Part shown: piece by piece, positions 16,877 through 25,910 of the stretch
Layout of the letters: each line of letters starts with the position of its first letter
Position numbering within the stretch: position 1 is the stretch's first letter
NCBI RefSeq assembly: GCF_004135935.1
Contig: NZ_CP025086.1
Coordinates: forward strand, 992,001 to 1,056,000
From: Methylovirgula ligni
GTDB taxonomy: Bacteria; Pseudomonadota; Alphaproteobacteria; Rhizobiales; Beijerinckiaceae
Length of the DNA: 64,000 nt
Reading direction: 5' to 3'
Program-made: the position numbers and the translations under genes
Notes under the pieces: generated by a model
The model's input: only the letters and a program-made list of their open reading frames with translations
The model's database searches: none
Told to the model about the DNA's origin: nothing

Positions 16877-17997
16877 CTGGAGACCTTCTGGCAGTAAGAG
16901 AATAGTCGTATCAAGGCTGCTTGCGAAATCTCCCTGTCGGAAGCGGACGAATTTTCGTCGACGCTTTCCACCATGAGCGCGTTCGCCGCTTCGCGCAGTG
17001 CGCCGGTACGGTCGATCAGGTCGAGATCGGTAGCCTCGCAATCCGTCGAGAGATCTCTGTCGTTCAACTCCAGATACGCAAATTCCGGGCTGACTTGCTC
17101 GACGGAGGCGCTGAGCGCGGTGCGCTCCTCCAATTTCGTGCGCCCCGAGGCGAGGATTCGAAGCAGGGTTTGTCGCCGCTGCGGCCCGTGAGGAAGTAGC
17201 CCCGCCAGGGTTGCTGTACTATTTTCCTGAGAGAGGAAGCGGACGGCAAGAGTCTGCCACATAAATGTTCCCGTCTGCACCACGGTGATCTCCGGCGGCG
17301 CTCCCCGTGCGGAAATGGCTACGGAAAGAACCTGGCCCGGTTTGTCATGCTTAAAGCGATCGGGTTCTGGTGTGCCGCTGTAGTAGGTGCGCGCATTGAC
17401 CTCGGTCGTTCCGTGCCAATCTCCGAGCGCCAAATAATCCAGGCCAGATCGTGCCGCTCGGTCCGGCGGTATGATGTCTGCAGCAATAGCGTCTTCCGAA
17501 AAGCTCTGAATGGCACCGTGAGCAAGCCCAATTCGAATCGCGCCTTCGCTCGCTTCAGCCCCGCTCATCCACTCGGTGAGGTCGCGCCCAGGCCGTCGAG
17601 TCGTACACGGTGCGGGCAGTAGCAAGGCATCTGGTTCGACCAAAATGCCCTTAGGCTCCGTTGCGAGAATGACATTCGGGGGAAGTTCATCCCGGAGCGC
17701 GTTCCAAAGCTGTGCAGCCTGCAATGAATCGTGATTGCCTGGCAAAAGCACCCACCGGAGGGGAGCGCTGTGTCCCATTTCCGCGATGGCTTGCCTCCGG
17801 ATAGCCGGTGTGGGCGTCTCGGTATCAAACGTGTCTCCGGCGAGCAGGACGAGGGCCGCGTCGTGTTGACGGGCGCAGGCGGCCAACTTTCCGATTGCTG
17901 TATGGCGAGCCTCACGCAGGCGGCCGCGCAAGTCCTCAGGCATGTTGCCAAAGCGTCGTCCGAGATGCAGATCGCTCGCATGTATGAATCGGACCAT
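16873..17997 (-). CDS. YhaO/SbcD-like metallophosphoesterase nuclease
   Basis: A 374-aa nuclease of the calcineurin-like fold. The five metal/phosphate motifs are visible: ASDLHLGRRF, LAGDTFDT, LPGNHDSLQ, GLAHGAI and ALGDWHGTT. The C-terminal ~100 residues would be the capping domain that binds the ATPase. It starts 2 bp after the giant helicase gene and ends overlapping the ATPase start, so the pair and the helicase are almost surely co-transcribed. Chromosomal sbcCD copies do not normally sit in such an operon. Confidence 0.92.
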   Translation of the reverse strand: MVRFIHASDLHLGRRFGNMPEDLRGRLREARHTAIGKLAACARQHDAALVLLAGDTFDTETPTPAIRRQAIAEMGHSAPLRWVLLPGNHDSLQAAQLWNALRDELPPNVILATEPKGILVEPDALLLPAPCTTRRPGRDLTEWMSGAEASEGAIRIGLAHGAIQSFSEDAIAADIIPPDRAARSGLDYLALGDWHGTTEVNARTYYSGTPEPDRFKHDKPGQVLSVAISARGAPPEITVVQTGTFMWQTLAVRFLSQENSTATLAGLLPHGPQRRQTLLRILASGRTKLEERTALSASVEQVSPEFAYLELNDRDLSTDCEATDLDLIDRTGALREAANALMVESVDENSSASDREISQAALIRLFSYCQKVSR

Positions 17998-17999
17998 GG

Positions 18000-20900
18000 C
18001 TATCTCGTTCGCTCCGTCCCTTTCCCGTGCGCGCGAGCGCGGCCTAGAGCCTCCTCAAGACGTGCGCGTGACGCGGCTGCGAGCCGCTCAACGCCAAGAA
18101 GGCGTGCCAGCTCGATCGCCGGATCGGGCTCATCGAGGACCTCTCTGTTGGCCAGGATAGCTGCAGTGAGTTCTGCGAGCGGGATGTCGGCAATCGCGCG
18201 GCGAGCCAAGGAGCTCGCCGGCGATCGGTAATCCAATAATTCTGTGACACTTCCCTTCTTCCAGACGAAATCCCCGCTAGACTCCGAAGTGAGATCGACC
18301 TCACGTAAATGAAGGTCGATTCGGTCGCGTATCTTGCCTCCCGTGCGTAGCCAGCCGTGCGCCCGCGCGATGCGTTGAGCAAGGACGTCCGCTCTTAGAG
18401 GCGCTTCCTGATCGATGACTGCTTGAATCATCGCTCTGAGCGTCGCGCGATAATCAAAATCGTGAAATCGTTCGGGCTCCGCGCGAAAGCTTGAAAGATC
18501 GGTAATTCGATACACATTTGTTGCCTGGGCCTCGACAGAGTGCTCGGGCGGAGGCGCGACCGGCTCTCTGTCATTCTCGGATGTTGCAGCTGATATCGGT
18601 GAGGCCTTGATCAGTTCAGTCCTAACTAGAGTCGGCGAGGCCTCGGCGGTGGGTTGTTCTGAAGGACCGAATGTCTCAACCGCCGCGGCTTCAGCTGCTG
18701 CGCCATCGAAGCTCTCCAAGGATATGTCTTCCCTGCTTTTCTGAAGGATTTCCTGCAGTTCTCCGTGCAGGCGCTGCGCGCAGGAATCTGAGTCGAACCA
18801 CCAGTCGGTCGACCAGACGCGTAAAATGTTCCATCCCAAGCCCCGTAGCACCTCTTCGCGGAGCTTATCCCGGTCACGGGCCGTGGCTGAACTGTGATAG
18901 GTGAAACCGTCGCACTCAACGCCCGCGAGATAGGCGCCGGCGAGATCAGGGTGGCGTACGCCGATGTCGATGCGAAACCCTGAAATGCCAACTTGGGGCA
19001 CTATCATCCAGCCCCTTCGCTCGAGCTGGGAGGCGACGGCCTCTTCGAAAGGTGAATCGAACGCCCCAACCGATCCCTCGCTTTGGGCGGGAAGCGCCAC
19101 TGCGCCTCGCTCGGCGTAATCCAGAAATGCCTTAAGGTGCTGAACACCAGTGGATTTTGTTCGCGCAGGATCGATCTGTGGGGCTGTGAAGCCGGAAAAG
19201 ACGATAAGCTCCTGGCGCGCTCGGGTGATGGCCACATTCAAACGCCGCTCACCTCCCTCGCGATTCAGCGCACCAAAATCCATGAGGCGCTTGTTGGCTT
19301 GGTCCTTCGAGAATGTAATTGAGAATAAGATGACGTCGCGCTCATCTCCTTGAACGTTCTCAAGATTCTTGACGATCGTCGGTTCAACCCGTTGCTCTTC
19401 GGCGAAGAACCATTCTAACTCTGGCTGAGCCCTGCGCGCCTGATCCAAAAGATCCAAGATGAGTGACTGCTGCTGCGCATTGAAAGTGATAATGCCAAGT
19501 GTCGGACGGGCCTTTTCACCGAGCTTCAACCATGCGTTCATCCGCGCGACGGCTTCCGCCGCAACCGCCTCGGCCTCAATGCGATTAGTTCGGCTTTTGC
19601 CTCTGTCGTAGACACCATCCGGGAGCTTCCGGAGATGAACGGCGCGGTCGTCGACCGACGGTGAGGGAAAGGTAATAAGTCTATTCTGGTAATAATAATA
19701 GTTTGAGAAAGCGATGAGGGATTCACTCCGGCTACGGTAATGCCAACGTAGATCTCTCAGAGGAATGCCTGCCGCTTTGGCTTCGTCCAGAATGCTCTCA
19801 AGATCTTTCTCGTATTCGATGGCATCATCGTCCTCGTCATTTCTTCCGAAGAAGTTTGTTGGCGGTAATTGTTTCGGGTCGCCGACAATAATCGTCTGGC
19901 GCCCTCTCGCGATCGCCCCGACCGCATCCCAAGTGGTGATCTGGGACGCCTCATCGAAAATAACGACATCAAACAAAGCCTGGCCCGGAGGCAGATATTG
20001 CGCGATCGAAATTGGAGACATCAGCATGCAGGGCGCGAGCTTCGGAAAGGCGTTCGGCAATGCGCTGATCATCTCACGGATCGAACGGCTGGGCCGTTGA
20101 AGTTCCATTTGATGGCGCAGGAGCCCGAGTTCTGAGTTCCGGGGCACGCTTTGGACTGAGGGTAAGCCGTGAGCAATCGCGCGAATGACGCGCCGTGCTG
20201 CGCAAGCTCGAACCAGGTCATCGATCTCTCTAAAATCCGAAATTGCATTCTCGTGTTGGAAGCGATGGAAGTCTCGCAAGGCTGAGTCATTGTCGATAAC
20301 GTTCGGCAGCCACCAACGAGCATAAGCAAGTCGAAACGCCTCCTGTGCGTCGCCAGGCGCTAGAACACCTGTTTCGATCGCCGTAACGATAGAACCCAGG
20401 CCGAACTGGATGCCGCGTCGGCGAATGCGACACCAGGTCGACCAATCGCGCAGGAGATGGCGAACTCCTCGCAGATCGTCGAGCGCACTAAACAGCGCCG
20501 CGAGGGGCCTGTCTTCTGCAGTTGCGACAGGAGATTTCCCCGCGAGCTTGGCAAATTCCTCTTGCTCTGAAACGAAACTACCTCTTGCGGCGACCAACCT
20601 CTCGGCGCATGCACGTATTTGATTGGAATCAATGTCACCGCGCAGCAAGGGGAGGATAGCCTGAAGTACAAGCCTCATTTCCTCCCGATTCCGATTAGGC
20701 AGTCGAATAGCGGCGCGCATCCGATCGGAAAGATTCAGGATATTTTCCAGGTAGGCGACGTTGGTGTCAAAACCGGCGATCGGGATTGATTTTGTAGCCA
20801 GCAGATTACCTGCGATAGCGGCTTGGCAATCCCGGATCACGCGAAGAAGCGGTAAATCGTTATCAGGGTCGGGCTGGCCATTCGTTACCAAGGCTTGCAG

Positions 20901-23900
20901 CCACTTCTTTACTTTCTGCTTTCCGAGCATTGAATTCGGCCAGTAGGCATTCGTTGCTCGTTTCCACTGTTGCTCAACGGAATCCAGATCAAGGCTTCCG
21001 AGATTCGAAATGTTGTAGGTGGCCTGCAATCGCTCTTTCGCGTCGAGGCCGGTTCCTATGGTTTGTTTCAAGGATGCCAGGGCTGGGCGCAGCTTTTCGA
21101 AATCGCGGTCAAACGCGATCATGAGGTCGTGGCCGGCGCTTTCCACCAACGTGGCGGCGAAGAAACAAAGTGAATCAATCTCCCCCTGGGATGCGTCCTG
21201 CTTCGGAGGTAGGCCAACACTCACAAGAAACGCAGCGATCGCGTTGCCAAAAGTCTCAGCTGCCGCTCTAAGCGAGTGAGTCCCAGCTAAAAGGCGGTCC
21301 TGCCAATTCGATGTCCATTCCGCGACGTCCACCATGTTTAAGGCGGGACGCACTTTTACCGATTGAAAAGTCAATCCAAGGTCGCTGGCGAGCCGATCAA
21401 GTTCGGAGAACGCGTTCTGATCGTGGGCATCAAGGGAAAACCAAGATAGCTGCGGCACATCCTTGTCCCGACCTTTGAGCGCAATGCCCATTGCCCGGTA
21501 GGGCGTCCAGCCGTTGTTGTAGCGCCTGTGCAGCGCCTCGACGTAGGCGTTCAGTTCATCACGACGTATTCTCAAACGCTCGTTGATCGTGACCCACTCG
21601 GAATTGCCGGCATCGCATGTGCTTTCCCAAGACCCTCGCAGCTGGGCAAAAAACCGACGGCGGTCCGCCTTGTTTGAATGCAGTTCAAGACATTGATGAC
21701 GAAGACCATGCTCACACAATCGGCGATAAACGACGTCAAGCGCGGCGGTCTTCTCGGCAACAAAAAGCACGGTCTTACCGACGGCGAGGCAATTGGCGAT
21801 CATATTTGTGATCGTTTGGCTCTTCCCGGTTCCAGGAGGTCCAACGATCACGAAGTCACGCCCCTCGGCTGCGGCGACGATCGCCGCAGTCTGCGATGAA
21901 TCCGAAGGCAACAAGCAGACAATATCTTCTGGTTTATAATGCCGATCTAGATCTCGCTCATCGCAGAACGCGTTCTCTTGGTTGTCACTCGGAAATGCTT
22001 GCTCAGGAGAATCGATAAGATGTCGGACGACACGGTTCTCTCGAAGCGCCTCTGTACGTTCGACGAGATCCTTCCACATGAGAAATTTCGCGAACGAAAA
22101 GGTCGATAAGGCCGTCTCGTCCACCACTTCCATTCCCGCAACGTCACGGACGGCTTGCCGCATCATGACTAGTAGACGGGGTACGTCGACACCTGCGTCA
22201 TCCATTGGAAGCGCGCCGGAGAACTGGGGCAAACGCAGGTCGAAGTCGCGCTCTAGAAACTGTAAAAGGGTTGCATTGAAGCGCGGTTCGTCTTCGTGGA
22301 ATTGCAGAGTAAATTGTGAGCTGGCGCTACGCCGCACCAATGTAACTGGCACAAGCAACAGGGGCGCTCGATAGGCCTTTACATCTCCAGGTTTCTTCTT
22401 CCAGCGTAGGAAACCGACGGCCAGAAACAGAGTGTTGGTTCCTCCCTCAGCGAAGTCGTTGCGCACCTGACGATAGAGCTCGACGAGCCTGGCTTCCAAC
22501 TGACGGGCGTCCAATGTCGATGATAACTCGTCCCGCTGCAGCGCCTCGGCGGCGAAGCCGCTATTAAGATCGCGCCCATGGACCTCGCGATATATCGTTG
22601 GGTCTCGCTCTCCCAGTGGGTTTTGTTCTGGAAGGGAAATGATGCGTATCGAAGCACCGCTCGCGAGCCGGTCCTCCAGATAACCCAGGTCACCGCAAAG
22701 AAAGGGTATTGTCTTTTTGGAGTCTGGAAAATTTAGGAGCCTGTTGCGAAGTGTCAGATCGAGCAGTTTTCGCTGCCAACGATCTATCCGACCGGCGGCC
22801 GTAGTTGGCTTGACTTCAGCGATCTCGATGGGCAATTCGATCACTGGCGGGGCGCCGGGTAAAGGCACTGTAACATCCGCGTTGACGATCTCGGATGTTG
22901 CGGCCCTTCGAATTGGTTCGTGCGACGCGAGCGGCGTAATGCCGGTGCTTCGCGACCGACGGACGTCTATTGCAGCTATGAAATTCGATGTTTGGTCTTC
23001 AGAAAAGCGGTGTTCCACAGCGCGCCGCGCCCCTTCGAAGGTCATTGGAGGACGTTGCGCGATGCTGGTTGCTTCGATGCCGATCAATTCTCGGGAAGCT
23101 AAAGCTTTTCGCACTTCCATGAGGTCGGATTCGATTGTGTTTGCGAAAGTTCGAGGCGCCAGCCACACGCCAACCGCGGCGTGGCCTTGAAACATCAGGA
23201 TTACAGGGTGAAGGCCCGCCGCCTCGAGCGCGGAAGCAAAGAGAAGACTCGAATCGAGGCAGGTAATTAATTTCTCCGCGTCGATGGTTGTTGGACGCCT
23301 GACCTTTTGCCCGCGACTCTCAAAGCTAGCAGGCGGTTCAGCGTAATACAGCGACATCTCTGCAATAGCTGAATAGATCGCCGCCGAAATGAAGAATGCG
23401 CGTTTTGGATCTCCCGATTGGTAGCCATCCAGAGCACTTGGCTGACCGTGAGCTGATAACCTATCGGCGGCTGAACGCAGTAGCGATGCGATCGCAGGGT
23501 CGTTGGGCATGACGAAGGCCGGCAATAGCTGGGCCATGTCAGCTACGCCGCCCCATTCATCGCGCGCGAGCAGACGTACAGATCTACGCTGCTCTGCAAC
23601 GACAGCGCCTTTACTGATGAATCGCAGTGTTATCTCACCACGTTCAGCTTCGTTAAGACCTGCCAAATAGCTTGCATCGAGATCGACTTTTCGATCGGAC
23701 AAGCGGACAACATCGCCAGCGATTATTCGATCGATGGTCCATGTCTTTGGCCTTAAGAAGGGTGGCGCGGACGTCAGCTCAAGTGTGCAACCTTCGAAAT
23801 TCGCCGCGGCTGATCCAGTAAGACTTATAGAGCGGATAACAGGGACAGCGTTTTGGTAAGATGCGTATGTAAAGCAGTGCGCGATATCAGCATCGATTGT

Positions 23901-23957
23901 CACGGCTGGCGCGACATCATCTCCCGCGAGGTAAATGTTTTCGTTAAGGCCCGTCAT
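18000..23957 (-). CDS. Giant DUF4011 - SF1 helicase - Vsr-like nuclease - DUF3320 protein
   Basis: About 1985 aa. Order of parts: N-terminal beta-rich region; DUF4011-type segment (RWQRKLLDLTLRNRLLNF); SF1 helicase Walker A in VGPPGTGKSQTITNMI; Walker B in FDVVIFDEASQ with GDPKQLPPT; motif VI in NVAITRARQ; a Vsr/DUF559-like nuclease (FRIDIGVRHPDL, GVECDGFTYH, LGWNILRVWS); and a DUF3320-like tail. Proteins of this architecture occur in defence islands; one survey of antiphage genes tested such a protein (I recall it as Hhe). The ATG at 23957 has a GGGAG site at good spacing. An ATG at 24029 and a TTG at 24056 are alternatives. It leads the operon with the YhaO/YhaN-like pair. Confidence 0.88.
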   Translation of the reverse strand: MTGLNENIYLAGDDVAPAVTIDADIAHCFTYASYQNAVPVIRSISLTGSAAANFEGCTLELTSAPPFLRPKTWTIDRIIAGDVVRLSDRKVDLDASYLAGLNEAERGEITLRFISKGAVVAEQRRSVRLLARDEWGGVADMAQLLPAFVMPNDPAIASLLRSAADRLSAHGQPSALDGYQSGDPKRAFFISAAIYSAIAEMSLYYAEPPASFESRGQKVRRPTTIDAEKLITCLDSSLLFASALEAAGLHPVILMFQGHAAVGVWLAPRTFANTIESDLMEVRKALASRELIGIEATSIAQRPPMTFEGARRAVEHRFSEDQTSNFIAAIDVRRSRSTGITPLASHEPIRRAATSEIVNADVTVPLPGAPPVIELPIEIAEVKPTTAAGRIDRWQRKLLDLTLRNRLLNFPDSKKTIPFLCGDLGYLEDRLASGASIRIISLPEQNPLGERDPTIYREVHGRDLNSGFAAEALQRDELSSTLDARQLEARLVELYRQVRNDFAEGGTNTLFLAVGFLRWKKKPGDVKAYRAPLLLVPVTLVRRSASSQFTLQFHEDEPRFNATLLQFLERDFDLRLPQFSGALPMDDAGVDVPRLLVMMRQAVRDVAGMEVVDETALSTFSFAKFLMWKDLVERTEALRENRVVRHLIDSPEQAFPSDNQENAFCDERDLDRHYKPEDIVCLLPSDSSQTAAIVAAAEGRDFVIVGPPGTGKSQTITNMIANCLAVGKTVLFVAEKTAALDVVYRRLCEHGLRHQCLELHSNKADRRRFFAQLRGSWESTCDAGNSEWVTINERLRIRRDELNAYVEALHRRYNNGWTPYRAMGIALKGRDKDVPQLSWFSLDAHDQNAFSELDRLASDLGLTFQSVKVRPALNMVDVAEWTSNWQDRLLAGTHSLRAAAETFGNAIAAFLVSVGLPPKQDASQGEIDSLCFFAATLVESAGHDLMIAFDRDFEKLRPALASLKQTIGTGLDAKERLQATYNISNLGSLDLDSVEQQWKRATNAYWPNSMLGKQKVKKWLQALVTNGQPDPDNDLPLLRVIRDCQAAIAGNLLATKSIPIAGFDTNVAYLENILNLSDRMRAAIRLPNRNREEMRLVLQAILPLLRGDIDSNQIRACAERLVAARGSFVSEQEEFAKLAGKSPVATAEDRPLAALFSALDDLRGVRHLLRDWSTWCRIRRRGIQFGLGSIVTAIETGVLAPGDAQEAFRLAYARWWLPNVIDNDSALRDFHRFQHENAISDFREIDDLVRACAARRVIRAIAHGLPSVQSVPRNSELGLLRHQMELQRPSRSIREMISALPNAFPKLAPCMLMSPISIAQYLPPGQALFDVVIFDEASQITTWDAVGAIARGRQTIIVGDPKQLPPTNFFGRNDEDDDAIEYEKDLESILDEAKAAGIPLRDLRWHYRSRSESLIAFSNYYYYQNRLITFPSPSVDDRAVHLRKLPDGVYDRGKSRTNRIEAEAVAAEAVARMNAWLKLGEKARPTLGIITFNAQQQSLILDLLDQARRAQPELEWFFAEEQRVEPTIVKNLENVQGDERDVILFSITFSKDQANKRLMDFGALNREGGERRLNVAITRARQELIVFSGFTAPQIDPARTKSTGVQHLKAFLDYAERGAVALPAQSEGSVGAFDSPFEEAVASQLERRGWMIVPQVGISGFRIDIGVRHPDLAGAYLAGVECDGFTYHSSATARDRDKLREEVLRGLGWNILRVWSTDWWFDSDSCAQRLHGELQEILQKSREDISLESFDGAAAEAAAVETFGPSEQPTAEASPTLVRTELIKASPISAATSENDREPVAPPPEHSVEAQATNVYRITDLSSFRAEPERFHDFDYRATLRAMIQAVIDQEAPLRADVLAQRIARAHGWLRTGGKIRDRIDLHLREVDLTSESSGDFVWKKGSVTELLDYRSPASSLARRAIADIPLAELTAAILANREVLDEPDPAIELARLLGVERLAAASRARLEEALGRARAHGKGTERTR

Positions 23958-24057
23958 CCGCGCTCCCGCGATGGTCAAGCTTAGACCCCGCAGGCTTAAA
24001 TCGGAAAGTAAATTATTGCGACGTACCATACAATCAGCCGGATTTTGACGCGACAAG

Positions 24058-24984
24058 AAAATTTTTTCATTTCAGTAGCTTAGGGGAAAAAATTTCGCCG
24101 GACTTTCGGCGCATGTGTCCGCGCAACCGACTTTCGGTGCCTTTCCCCTCTTCGAGGCAGCAGTTTCGAAATCCAGCAAGAAGTGCCTCGTTTTCTGTCC
24201 GGCACAGCCTTTGCTGGGATCATGGGCCGCGCAAGTGACTTTGGACATCGTTTTTTTGGAATTTAGCCTGGTAAGATTTCTTTCCTGATCTTTCGCATCC
24301 GCTTCTAACCTTTAGATGCGCAGACCGGACTTGCTGCTTCCGGCCCAAGCCGGTCATAACGAGGTTTCATGCTTGCAGCACGAACGACGCAGTCGAATCG
24401 CGCAATGCGGGGATCGCTAAGATTTTGACGGCGCGAACCAACGGCGGAGATGATCTCCGAGTGTCTATTAATTATTTCATTTGGTTAGATCGACCGTAGC
24501 CCTATACGCGCATTGCTAAATACAGACAGGTTGACGATGTCTGACGGATCATTGTTCGTTTTTTCCGGCATTTGCGTCGACTGACCAACGTTCCTTGCGC
24601 GTCCACTATATCGAGCGTGCGGCGCTCGGCGCAGCTATCACTGGCAATGATCAAGAAGCGTTCCGAAAATCGTACGCGATGCGCCCGAGCCGACCAAAAT
24701 TGCTTCAAGGCATAAAAATTCCGATATGTTTTGCATCGCCGGTTACGACTATTCGCTGACAGCTTTCCTCAGCTCTGTCAGAGGGAATATTTTATGTAGA
24801 TTTATTCTGACGCGGAATGCCAAACCGCGCCCTTTTGGTATCTCCCCATTAAAGCCCAAATAGTTGTAATCATTAACATAAAAGGCCATTTTCGTGAAAG
24901 TCAGCGCGGGCACACAGTTGCTGAGGTTAAGGAAATTGTGGTCAGGCGGGATCGCCCTCTGAGCCGGAGCAAGAGGGCCTCTCA
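24058..24984. other. Long intergenic region, no convincing gene
   Basis: About 930 bp between the divergent defence operon and the structured leader. It should hold the promoter for the minus-strand operon. It includes two gactttcgg motifs near 24101 and 24131, and a stretch near 24650-24710 that looks like a decayed copy of the palindromic repeat at 34439. Two short minus-strand frames (24502-24708, 24749-24985) lack start signals and recognisable content. Probably degraded mobile or intergenic DNA. Confidence 0.5.
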
Positions 24985-25204
24985 CCTATTGTAGAACGCC
25001 GCGGCTTATGCGAACTATTTCTCATGGACGGCTTATCCGTCCTGGGGCGTGAGAACCCCGACACGAGCGGCGTCTTAGTGCGGCCGCAACAGCACTCCTC
25101 GACCATGGTCGGGGAGGCATACGTTATGCAATAGGGCGAAAGCCTAAAGGCGTGTGCGGCCTTCCTCGTGTCGGCTTCTCAACTCCCCGATCACCAGAGG
25201 GGAG
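24985..25204 (+). ncRNA. Highly structured putative leader RNA or stand-alone RNA
   Basis: Pairings seen: a closing helix 24985-24991/25129-25135; 24996-25002/25067-25073 enclosing hairpins 25026-25031/25037-25042 and 25044-25047/25056-25059; a 10-bp hairpin 25095-25104/25107-25116; 25117-25121/25125-25129; a GAAA-capped hairpin 25134-25137/25142-25145 that competes with the closing helix; 25147-25151/25159-25163; and 25183-25188/25199-25204. The last hairpin buries the GGGGAG ribosome-binding site of the gene at 25211. This fits a multibranched regulatory leader. It matches no riboswitch consensus I know, and folding energy and covariation were not computed. Confidence 0.5.
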
Positions 25205-25210
25205 TCGCCA

Positions 25211-25636
25211 ATGCGCCGCTATCTCGCGCTCGGTTATCTTTTCTTCGCTATTTCGCCAGCGATGGCCCAATCGGGATGGACCGACCCATATGCCGCTAGC
25301 ACGAAGCAGTCGAAGATTTATCAAGTCAGGATCGCACGGGCCAATTTCTCAGAGGAAGTCACCAACGATTTTTTTGCGCTTGGCTGCAAAGTCTTTCCTG
25401 ACGAAGGTGCGATCGATGGAATGATAGGCGATCAGCGCGAACTCCTATGGGATGATGCTCAGTCTTTGGGGTTTCAAGAATGGGATATCAGCCAATTGGC
25501 GAGAACCGCCGCCGATGCCGGTATGACAAAGGCAAAATTGCCGGGTGCTTGCGATTATTGGAAGCAAAACCCCGGTAAAGTAATCGAGATACGCCGAAGG
25601 GCTGAAGCCGCCGATTTGGTCTCAGTCCCACCCTAG
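25211..25636 (+). CDS. Secreted protein downstream of the structured leader (unknown)
   Basis: A 141-aa protein with a clear signal peptide (MRRYLALGYLFFAISPAMA, cleaved near residue 19). The mature part has two Cys (in LGCKVF and GACDYW) and ends with a charged helix. The ATG at 25211 is chosen for its GGGGAG site at 25199-25204 and the signal peptide; a longer frame from 25154 would place the signal internally. The family is not recognised. It lies between two defence-like operons and is preceded by a structured leader, so translation may be gated. Confidence 0.7.
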   Translation: MRRYLALGYLFFAISPAMAQSGWTDPYAASTKQSKIYQVRIARANFSEEVTNDFFALGCKVFPDEGAIDGMIGDQRELLWDDAQSLGFQEWDISQLARTAADAGMTKAKLPGACDYWKQNPGKVIEIRRRAEAADLVSVPP

Positions 25637-25910
25637 AAGCGACCATTTGGCGCTCAGCCTGTCACCTTCCTTCCGCACCAATCCCCACTCCCTAGCAGAT
25701 AATTCAGGTTCGCCCGCACGCGATTTGTCATGCCGCGCTTGGCGTCGGGAAAGTGGCCGAGTTCGGCTTGCCAAGCCCTGGCGGCACTCCAGTCACCTCG
25801 CCCTGGGCAGCGGATTTCCCGATTCAGACCAGATCTTAGCTTGAGGCTCAGCCTCCGCTCTCGCGGCGCCGTTAGACATCGGCTATGGTAAACTTCTGAT
25901 TGGGGAGCCG

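Noticed and set aside
24502-24985. Two short minus-strand frames as genes
   Set aside because: No ribosome-binding site, no recognisable domain, and part of the DNA looks like a decayed palindromic repeat.
24985-25204. Retron msr-msd or group II intron
   Set aside because: No reverse transcriptase gene nearby, and no domain V or intron-end consensus was seen.
25654-25870. Open minus-strand frame ending at 25654 (contains AELGHFPDAKRGMTNRVR)
   Set aside because: Protein-like composition, but no credible start and no family recognised; kept only as a possible relic in the 25637-25910 gap.
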